A stretch of DNA of 64,000 nt from Roseivivax sp. THAF197b (lineage in GTDB: Bacteria > Pseudomonadota > Alphaproteobacteria > Rhodobacterales > Rhodobacteraceae). The notes under the pieces were generated by a model. The model was not told the origin of the DNA and made no database searches. It was given only the letters and a program-made list of their open reading frames with translations. The DNA lies in assembly GCF_009363255.1 (NCBI RefSeq), contig NZ_CP045318.1, positions 1,477,501-1,541,500 on the forward strand, written 5' to 3'. A program made the translations under genes and the position numbers. Shown here piece by piece: positions 1 to 6,852 of the stretch; positions within the stretch are counted from its first letter, which is position 1, and every line of letters starts with the position of its first letter.

Positions 1-498
1 CTGGCGACGCAGTCGGCAGTGAAGGTGGCGGCAGTTGCTTTTGCCTGCAAAAGCAATGAGAGCCGCATCCTCTCCATTCCAGGAGCTGACATATTCCATG
101 ACAGATACCAACAGACAGAGCCTTCCGATTAGATCGCTCAGCACTGAGTTCAGTGTTGAGCCGTCCAATCGGACGGATCACTGACATCGTTTAGAGAGAT
201 ACAAATCAACATTGCTTGGTTGCCATAAGTGTTTGGCGACCTCAGTTGGTCTCACCTCGAGTGAGCGGTATGAACCAAGTCTAGCCGGCCTGGAACATAT
301 ACCCCTTCTGAAACGAGCAATCGTTGTCCAAGTCAAGTACACTAACCCCTCATTCATTCCGCAAGGTTTGAATGAGATTGTCTGACCCGACAGGGTCAGG
401 CGGGAAAGTATGCTTTTGATCGGTAGAAGCGGATAACGCGTTACTCAATCGCTCAAGTAGCGAAGCGGTAGCGAACTAACCTGTCTTTTACTGGATCA
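1..498 (+). other. 16S-23S internal transcribed spacer (distal part), no gene seen
   Basis: No tRNA or credible reading frame is visible, so any spacer tRNA genes lie upstream of the window. The stretch is rich in hairpins: a perfect 10-bp stem at 35-56, a 12-bp stem at 136-161 enclosed by a 7-bp stem (124-130 with 167-173), and a 7-bp stem at 382-399. Bases 408-420 are exactly complementary to 4042-4054 downstream of the 23S gene, as expected for the outer rRNA processing stem. A small structured hairpin at 450-473 recurs inside the 23S insertion. Confidence 0.75.
450..473 (+). repeat. structured hairpin repeat, copy 1 (upstream of 23S)
   Basis: The outer stem is CGCT/AGCG and the inner stem GC/GC, with CAAGTA, GAA and GGT unpaired. 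The same layout occurs twice inside the 23S insertion (1122-1147 and 1161-1186), there with outer stem GCCCT/AGGGC and inner AC/GT. Compensatory stem changes with conserved unpaired bases suggest that the RNA structure matters. ACTAAC follows both this copy and the third one. Confidence 0.7.
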
Positions 499-640
499 AA
501 TCAAGCGCGAGAAGGGCGTTTGGTGGATGCCTTGGCAGCAAGAGGCGATGAAGGACGTGATACTCTGCGATAAGCTCTGGGGAGCCGAGAATAGGCTTTG
601 ATCCAGGGATCTCCGAATGGGGCAACCCACCTGAATGTTT

Positions 641-669
641 GTTATTATTGCCTTCGGGCAGCTAATAAC
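641..669 (+). other. enlarged 23S helix 9 hairpin
   Basis: GTTATTA and TAATAAC pair around an inner stem closed by a TTCG tetraloop. The E. coli helix here is shorter. Helix 9 is a known site of extra sequence and RNase III cleavage in alphaproteobacterial 23S rRNA, so this may be a small intervening sequence. Whether it is cut cannot be told from DNA. Confidence 0.55.
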
Positions 670-1121
670 ACTCATGACCAGGTATTTATGACCTGAATAT
701 ATAGGGTTATAAAAGCAAACCCGGGGAACTGAAACATCTAAGTACCCGGAGGAAAGGAAATCAATTGATACTCCCCTAGTAGCGGCGAGCGAACGGGGAC
801 CAGCCGAGCCTTGAGCGTGATCAGAACCAGTTGGAAAGCTGGGCCATAGCGGGTGACAGCCCCGTATGAGAAGCGTGATGGGACGTATTAAGTAGGGCGG
901 GACACGTGAAATCCTGTCTGAAGATCGGGGGACCACCCTCGAAGGCTAAGTACTCCTTGCTGACCGATAGCGAACCAGTACCGTGAGGGAAAGGTGAAAA
1001 GCACCCCGACGAGGGGAGTGAAACAGTACCTGAAACCGAGCGCCTACAATCAGTCGGAGCTTGACTGGACTCTTATGACACTCTGAGGCCATGGTCCTCC
1101 ACGAGGAGTTGAGCGGCAAAA

Positions 1122-1147
1122 GCCCTCAAGTAACGAAGTGGTAGGGC
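1122..1147 (+). repeat. structured hairpin repeat, copy 2
   Basis: GCCCT pairs with AGGGC, and inner AC pairs with GT around GAA. It differs from copy 3 by a single base in the apical loop. It lies in the 5' part of the 23S insertion, ahead of the nested gene. Confidence 0.7.
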
Positions 1148-1160
1148 TGTCGGATGCTCT

Positions 1161-1186
1161 GCCCTCAAGTAACAAAGTGGTAGGGC
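1161..1186 (+). repeat. structured hairpin repeat, copy 3, overlapping the RBS of the nested gene
   Basis: The structure matches copy 2, with AAA instead of GAA in the apex. Its 3' arm supplies AGGG, seven bases before the ATG of the nested gene, so folding could mask the ribosome binding site. It is followed by ACTAAC, as in copy 1. Confidence 0.65.
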
Positions 1187-1192
1187 ACTAAC

Positions 1193-1708
1193 ATGGCTGA
1201 TGGAACGTTTGCAGTATTGATGTTCGTGGCGGGTCTGACCGACATGGGTCTCAATTATTGCGGCACGGCAACGGGTTGCCTCGGCAAGACCGATACGACA
1301 CCGCGCGTGGCCTTCTCGGCCGGGTCGGTGATCGAACGGAATGCCGAAGAAAGCCCGGAAGTTTATCTTCGCTACGATCTCGGACACAAGCGCGGGCCAT
1401 TCGGCCAGGCCCTGGGTCTGTCGACGGGCGAGGCGGGATCGTGGATCGGCTTTGGGTCGACCTACACGATCAATCTCGGCAACAGCCCGGTTTACGCCGA
1501 GCTGCACTCGATGCCTGGCATCTGGGTGGAGAACGAATTCGACCTTGGAGGGCCGATCGCCTTCCGATCCGGGATCGAGTTCGGCTACGAGATGCGGAAT
1601 GGCTGGCGCGCGAGCCTCAGCTATGACCATCGATCGAGCGCCGGGATCTACGAAGACAATCCGGGGATCGAAACGGTGCAATTCCGGGTCTCCATGCCAT
1701 TGCGATGA
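1193..1708 (+). CDS. PagL-like lipid A 3-O-deacylase (acyloxyacyl hydrolase), nested in 23S rRNA
   Basis: 171 residues. The C-terminus carries the PagL signature: His146, Ser148 and Glu160, with the same spacing (+2, +12) as the His126/Ser128/Glu140 triad of Pseudomonas PagL, in the context YDHRSSAG...NPGIE. The family forms an outer-membrane beta-barrel that removes the 3-O-linked acyl chain of lipid A; the C-terminal half here is rich in alternating beta-strand-like segments. The N-terminus (residues 6-16 hydrophobic) is a poor signal peptide, so export is uncertain. AGGG stands seven bases before the ATG. There is no promoter or terminator of its own, so it would be transcribed with the rRNA and perhaps released by RNase III. 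The frame is intact from ATG to TGA, and codon third positions are GC-rich as in chromosomal genes. Translation is not shown by DNA alone. Confidence 0.8.
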   Translation: MADGTFAVLMFVAGLTDMGLNYCGTATGCLGKTDTTPRVAFSAGSVIERNAEESPEVYLRYDLGHKRGPFGQALGLSTGEAGSWIGFGSTYTINLGNSPVYAELHSMPGIWVENEFDLGGPIAFRSGIEFGYEMRNGWRASLSYDHRSSAGIYEDNPGIETVQFRVSMPLR

Positions 1709-1808
1709 ACGTTCCCGACAGAGTTTATAAGTGTCCAGTCTTGTGACGGCGTACCTTTTGTATAATGGGTCATCGACTTGGTCTATCTAGCAAGCTTAAG
1801 CCGTTAGG

Positions 1809-1842
<34 letters not shown>

Positions 1843-2241
1843 ATGAGTTAGATGGATCAGACCCGAAACCGAGTGATCTAGGCATGACCAGGATGAAGGT
1901 AAGGTAACACTTACTGGAGGTCCGAACCCACACCTGTTGAAAAAGGTCGGGATGAGTTGTGCCTAGGGGTGAAAGGCCAATCAAACTCGGAGATAGCTGG
2001 TTCTCTGCGAAATCTATTTAGGTAGAGCGTCATCCGAATACCCCGGGGGGTAGAGCACTGGATGGGTAATGGGGCCCCACAGGCTTACTGATCCTAACCA
2101 AACTCCGAATACCCGGGAGTACTAGATGGCAGACACACTGCGGATGCTAACGTCCGTAGTGGAGAGGGAAACAACCCTGACCTACAGCTAAGGCCCCCAA
2201 TTCGTGGCTAAGTGGGAAAGCAGGTGGGACGACCAAAACAA

Positions 2242-2272
<31 letters not shown>

Positions 2273-2396
2273 TAAAGATAGCGTAACAGCTCACTGGTCT
2301 AAACAAGTTGTCCTGCGGCGAAGATGTAACGGGGCTCAAGCCACGAGCCGAAGCTTAGGATGCCGTAAGGCATGGTAGCAGAGCGTAGTGTGACAT

Positions 2397-2447
2397 AGGA
2401 CCTGTCCTCTTTTGCATCCTTCGGGATGTAGCGGAGGAACGGGTTCT
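2397..2447 (+). other. enlarged 23S hairpin in the helix 45-46 region
   Basis: 2397-2404 pairs with 2440-2447, then 2406-2409 with 2434-2437, and an inner stem is closed by TTCG (2414-2429). E. coli lacks this length here. The helix 45/46 region is another known intervening-sequence site, so this could be a second processing point. Confidence 0.45.
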
Positions 2448-3008
2448 TTCTGTGAAGCCGGGGCGTGAGCCATCCGGTGGAGAGATCACTAGCGAGAATG
2501 ATGACATGAGTAGCGACAAAGAGTGTGAGAGACACTCTCGCCGAAAGTCCAAGGGTTCCTGCTTAAAGCTAATCTGAGCAGGGTAAGCCGGCCCCTAAGG
2601 CGAGGCCGAAAGGCGTAGTCGATGGGAACCAGGTTAATATTCCTGGGCCAGGAGATGGTGACGGATTGCGGAGGTTGTTCATCCTTATCGGATTGGATGG
2701 GCCGCTGAGCAGTCCCTGGAAATAGCCCTCCTTCGGACCGTACCCGAAACCGACACAGGTGGACTGGTAGAGAATACCAAGGCGCTTGAGAGAACGATGT
2801 TGAAGGAACTCGGCAAAATACCTCCGTAAGTTCGCGAGAAGGAGGCCCGGTTCCTAGGCAACTAGGGGCTGGGGGCACAAACCAGGGGGTGGCGACTGTT
2901 TACTAAAAACACAGGGCTCTGCGAAGTCGCAAGACGACGTATAGGGTCTGACGCCTGCCCGGTGCCTGAAGGTTAAAAGGAGGGGTGCAAGCTCTGAATT
3001 GAAGCCCA

Positions 3009-3091
<83 letters not shown>

Positions 3092-3346
3092 CGACTTCCC
3101 CGCTGTCTCCAACATCGACTCAGCGAAATTGAATTGCCTGTCAAGATGCAGGCTTCCCGCGGTTAGACGGAAAGACCCCGTGCACCTTTACTACAGCTTC
3201 AGACTGGCATCAGGCATGTGATGTGCAGGATAGGTGGTAGGCTTCGAAGCAGGAACGCCAGTTTCTGTGGAGCCATCCTTGAGATACCACCCTTCGCCTG
3301 CTTGATGTCTAACCGCGAACCGTTATCCGGTTCCGGGACCCTCTGT

Positions 3347-3382
<36 letters not shown>

Positions 3383-3524
3383 CGTAACGGAGGCGCGCGA
3401 AGGTTGGCTCAGAGCGGTCGGAAATCGCTCGTTGAGTGCAATGGCAGAAGCCAGCCTGACTGCGAGACTGACAAGTCGAGCAGAGTCGAAAGACGGCCAT
3501 AGTGATCCGGTGGTCCCAAGTGGG

Positions 3525-3573
<49 letters not shown>

Positions 3574-4041
3574 ACTGCCCAAGAGTCCATATCGACGGCA
3601 GTGTTTGGCACCTCGATGTCGGCTCATCTCATCCTGGGGCTGGAGCAGGTCCCAAGGGTACGGCTGTTCGCCGTTTAAAGAGGTACGTGAGCTGGGTTTA
3701 GAACGTCGTGAGACAGTTCGGTCCCTATCTGCCGTGGGTGTAGGATACTTGAGAGGAGTTGCCCCTAGTACGAGAGGACCGGGGTGAACGATCCACTGGT
3801 GGACCTGTTGTTGCGCCAGCAGCAGTGCAGGGTAGCTATGATCGGACAGGATAACCGCTGAAGGCATCTAAGCGGGAAGCCCCCCTCAAAACAAGGTATC
3901 CCTGAGGGCCGTGGAAGACCACCACGTCGATAGGCCGGAGATGTAAGCGCAGCAATGCGTTCAGTTGACCGGTACTAATGGCCCGATAGGCTTGATTTGA
4001 TCCAGTAACAGACAGGTGGAACCTGCGCTTACCGGATGAAA

Positions 4042-4054
4042 ATCAAAAGCATAC
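4042..4054 (+). other. distal arm of the 23S outer processing stem
   Basis: Thirteen bases exactly complementary to 408-420, bracketing the whole 23S gene and its inner 17-bp processing stem. Confidence 0.6.
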
Positions 4055-4160
4055 ACAAACAGTACGCTTGGACAGCGATAAAGGTTGATATTGCAGCACC
4101 TGGAATGACACCGGTGCGGGAACGCGCATTTGCATGCAAATACGCTGCCTCCCGCTAATT

Positions 4161-4188
4161 AAAACCCAGGTGCCAGCACCTGGGTTTT
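4161..4188 (+). other. terminator-like hairpin between 23S and 5S
   Basis: A perfect 13-bp stem (AAAACCCAGGTGC and its complement) with a 2-nt turn, ending in TTTT immediately before 5S. It looks like an intrinsic terminator, but 5S and tRNA-fMet follow in the same direction, so it is more likely a processing element or is overridden by rRNA antitermination. The spacer also holds a perfect palindrome, ATTTGCATGCAAAT, at 4128-4141. Confidence 0.55.
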
Positions 4189-4192
4189 ACTT

Positions 4193-4310
4193 GGTTTGGT
4201 GGTCATAGCACGAGCAAAACACCCGGCTCCATTCCGAACCCGGCCGTTAAGTGCCGTCGCGCCAATGGTACTGCGTCTTAAGACGTGGGAGAGTAGGTCG
4301 CCGCCAAACC
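4193..4310 (+). rRNA. rrf: 5S ribosomal RNA
   Basis: The terminal stem pairs GGTTTGG(TGG) with (CCG)CCAAACC. The internal block CCCGGCTCCATTCCGAACC and the GAGAGTAGGTCG segment are typical of 5S rRNA. Length is about 118 nt, with ends set by the terminal stem. Confidence 0.93.
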
Positions 4311-4367
4311 TAGCAAAACCCAGACATCGTATCTCTCAAAACGGTCAGCGCAAAAAACACCAAGCGT

Positions 4368-4444
<77 letters not shown>

Positions 4445-4683
4445 ATAATACCCAAATCAGCATCAACACCAAACAACGCGCCCCGTTGGCCCGCGTCAGT
4501 AACGGCTGTAAGCATCTCTACACATAAAATGATCAGCGTCCTCCGCTGACACTTGCCCCGACACAGACTGTGGATCATCCCACAGCAAGTGCAGGGCTTC
4601 CAAAAATCGAAGTAAATCGAGAGCAGACACAGTGCGTTTTTGGCGTCGAGAACGCACAGATATCGAGTGTTGGTCTGCGTGCC

Positions 4684-4872
4684 TCAGCGCGCGTATCTCT
4701 CGAACCAGTTTCGGAAATCCCGCTCGGAGGCGCCGAAGAAACTTGCCTGCTCCAGAAGGGCGCGGTGCGCTTCGGCATCCTTGATAGGTCGCGCGCGTTC
4801 GTGTCTGTCCTTCTGGATCCAGACCCAGAGCAATCCGCCGTTCTCGTCGGTCTCTGCGATCAGCTGAACCAT
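4684..4872 (-). CDS. hypothetical 62-residue protein
   Basis: A short, protein-like frame beginning MVQLIAETDENGG, with a GGGGG stretch ahead of the ATG. The sequence is charged, with aromatic patches (LLWVWIQKD, FRNWFERYAR), and has no signal or membrane segment. I recognise no family. It stands alone between the rrn operon and the accessory block, so the call rests on sequence character only. Confidence 0.4.
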   Translation of the reverse strand: MVQLIAETDENGGLLWVWIQKDRHERARPIKDAEAHRALLEQASFFGASERDFRNWFERYAR

Positions 4873-5204
4873 GTTGCACCCCCATGCGGTAAAGCTCGGA
4901 TATTAGTGGGAGGGCACGCAAGCCCGCAAGTCTGATGTCGCGCGTGGCCTCGTTTGGCATGTCCTGGCGGCTGGTTTCGCCGCCCGGGTGACCATCGCGG
5001 CGCCTGAGAGTCAGCCCGTTCGGGCCCGTAAATGGCAAGAAATCGCGGAAAATACCCAGAAAACACCGCCAAACGGCTCCAAATTGAAAAATCAGAGCGT
5101 TCATGCTAGCGTTAATCCAACGTCAATTCGAAACGGGTTCTGCTGATCCGCATTGATTGCTCCGGGCGCGTGGATCGAAAGTGGCACGACGCGAGGAGGC
5201 GATC
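4873..5204. other. intergenic region ahead of the SARP-like regulator
   Basis: About 330 bases between the small minus-strand frame and the regulator. I see no convincing gene, RNA or terminator; it presumably contains the promoter of the accessory block. The bases just before the regulator are rich in GA and supply its ribosome binding site. Confidence 0.5.
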
Positions 5205-6812
5205 ATGCTGCGAACGAAGGCGACCTCGATATCGTTGGACGGCAATTTCAAGCTCGAAGCATCCGGGCAGGAAATCAACGTCAAAGCCAGCCGCGCCCGC
5301 GCGATCCTCGCCATCCTTGCCACGACCGACGGGCACAAGAAGTCCCGCGATGCGCTGAAGGCGCTGCTTTGGCCGCGCAGCGACGAGAAGCAGGCCTCCG
5401 GCAGCATGCGCACGGCGCTTTCGAGCCTGCGTCAGGATCTTGGCGCCGATGCTGATCTGATAGGGGCAAACCGGACCCATATCTGGCTCAACGGGCCGGT
5501 GGATTTGCATCTTCCGGGAAACGGTGAGGCCTTTTTCGAAGACGCACCCACCGATATAGGTGCCGCGTTCGAGGAATGGCTGCAGATCGAGCGCCATCGC
5601 GCCAAGCCGCAATTGCCGTTGATTGTGGCGCAGGAGCGCGGCCCGACCCGGCGCATCTGCATTGGCATTCTACCCACGCAGGAGCGTCTCGATGAGCCGA
5701 TGGCGGCGCTCTTGGCCACGCAGGTGCTCGACTTCGTGGTGGAGAGCCTGCGCGCCTACGAAATCTTTGATCTGTTCGATTTTCGCGATCTCGAGACGGA
5801 TCATTTCGCCCAAGGGGCCCCCAGCATGGCCGATCCGGAGCTTTATCTCCGGCTCAGCCTGACGAAGGTGCGGACCATGGCGCAGCTTTCGGTTTCGGTG
5901 CGCCGAGGGCGCCAGATCCTCTGGGCGCATGCCACCTCCGCCGATCAATCCGGGCCGTTCCTGTTTTCCCATGACGATGTCGCGGCGTTTGCCAACCAGA
6001 CCGTCGACGCGATCCTCAAGGCGGCCTTTCGCAAGCATGAAGGCCCCTCCTTTCGAGAGCGGGGGCCGCAATCCATGATCGGAGTCATCCACCAGCTATA
6101 CGGCATGTCGCGGGACGGGCAGCATTCCGTGCGCCGCTATCTCGAAGGGCATCCCGAACTGGGCGGATCGGCCCTGGCCAATGCCTGTTATGCGCTGTCG
6201 GTCGCCAACACGCTGGGCGAAGGCGATCCGTCGCTTGCCGATCTTGAAGAGGCGCGGCGTCACGCGACGCGGGCGCTTGAGCTCGATATGCAGAACCCGC
6301 TGGTTCTGGCCTTTTGCGGCCATGTCTTCGGCTTTGCGCTGCGCGATTTCTCGGTCGGGGCGGAAGCGACAAAGCTTGCACGGCGCCAGGCGCCCGCCTT
6401 GCCGCAGGCCTGGGATTTTTCCGCCATGAACGCGATCTACCGGGGCGCCTTTCCGGACGCGATGCGGTTCAGCCGCAAGGCCGCGCAGCTCGGGCAATAC
6501 AGTCCCTATCGTGAATTGTTCCGCTCGTCGCTCGCAATTACCGCGACGCTCACGGGCGAGCATGAGACCGCGGTGCAGGTCTCTCATTCGGTGCTGATGC
6601 GCCTGCCGGAATTTCTTGCGGTGATGCGCCACGCCGCTGCGAGCCATTCGGCGCTCGGCCAGCTTTCCCAGGCCGAGGATATGGTGCAGCGGGTTCGCGC
6701 CCGCGATTGCCTGTTCAGTGCCGAGGCCGTGCAGGACCCGAATTACCCATTACCGAGTGCAGCCAGCCGGGACGCCATCGGGCGGACGTTCCGGGTGCTT
6801 GGTCATACTTAA
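5205..6812 (+). CDS. SARP-like transcriptional regulator (winged helix plus TPR-like C-terminus)
   Basis: 535 residues. The first ~95 form an OmpR/SARP-type winged helix: predicted strands are followed by the helix SRDALKALLWPRSDEKQ and the recognition helix AGSMRTALSSLRQDLG region, then a short wing. The middle (~140-290) resembles the alpha/beta module that follows the DNA-binding domain in SARP/adenylate-cyclase-type proteins. The last ~200 residues are helical repeats like TPRs. No cyclase or receiver domain is present. The ATG at 5205 is preferred because GAGGAGG precedes it by five bases; an upstream TTG at 5157 lacks such a site. The next gene starts 40 bases downstream in the same direction, so it probably controls the phosphatase/protease genes. 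The inducing signal is unknown. Confidence 0.75.
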   Translation: MLRTKATSISLDGNFKLEASGQEINVKASRARAILAILATTDGHKKSRDALKALLWPRSDEKQASGSMRTALSSLRQDLGADADLIGANRTHIWLNGPVDLHLPGNGEAFFEDAPTDIGAAFEEWLQIERHRAKPQLPLIVAQERGPTRRICIGILPTQERLDEPMAALLATQVLDFVVESLRAYEIFDLFDFRDLETDHFAQGAPSMADPELYLRLSLTKVRTMAQLSVSVRRGRQILWAHATSADQSGPFLFSHDDVAAFANQTVDAILKAAFRKHEGPSFRERGPQSMIGVIHQLYGMSRDGQHSVRRYLEGHPELGGSALANACYALSVANTLGEGDPSLADLEEARRHATRALELDMQNPLVLAFCGHVFGFALRDFSVGAEATKLARRQAPALPQAWDFSAMNAIYRGAFPDAMRFSRKAAQLGQYSPYRELFRSSLAITATLTGEHETAVQVSHSVLMRLPEFLAVMRHAAASHSALGQLSQAEDMVQRVRARDCLFSAEAVQDPNYPLPSAASRDAIGRTFRVLGHT

Positions 6813-6852
6813 GAAAGTCATTTTGCAATCGCCCGATCTGGGGGAATTGATC

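Larger units (their letters stand above)
1071..1732 (+). other. 23S helix-25 intervening sequence carrying a protein gene
   Basis: The conserved 23S text stops in the arm of helix 25 (1063-1070) and resumes at 1733-1740; these two 8-mers are perfectly complementary. The stem continues into the insertion: 1072-1076 pairs with 1727-1731 and 1080-1085 with 1719-1724, giving an imperfect stem of about 22 bp, the typical form of an RNase III-processed intervening sequence. Helix 25 is a known site for such insertions in other bacteria. Those known to me are either short or encode a four-helix-bundle protein. This one encloses two copies of a hairpin repeat and a PagL-like gene, with no sign of a group I or II intron. 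Confidence 0.85.

Noticed and set aside
1073..1681. Antisense frame of 202 codons across the 23S insertion
   Set aside because: It mirrors the nested plus-strand gene, has no family features, and overlaps the hairpin repeats.
1071..1732. Group I/II intron or homing endonuclease gene in 23S
   Set aside because: The insertion extends a native helix, has no intron core, and its protein shows PagL residues, not LAGLIDADG, HNH or GIY-YIG motifs.
4496..5104. 202-codon minus-strand frame downstream of tRNA-fMet
   Set aside because: Composition is arginine-rich shadow-like; the overlapping 62-residue frame looks more like a protein.
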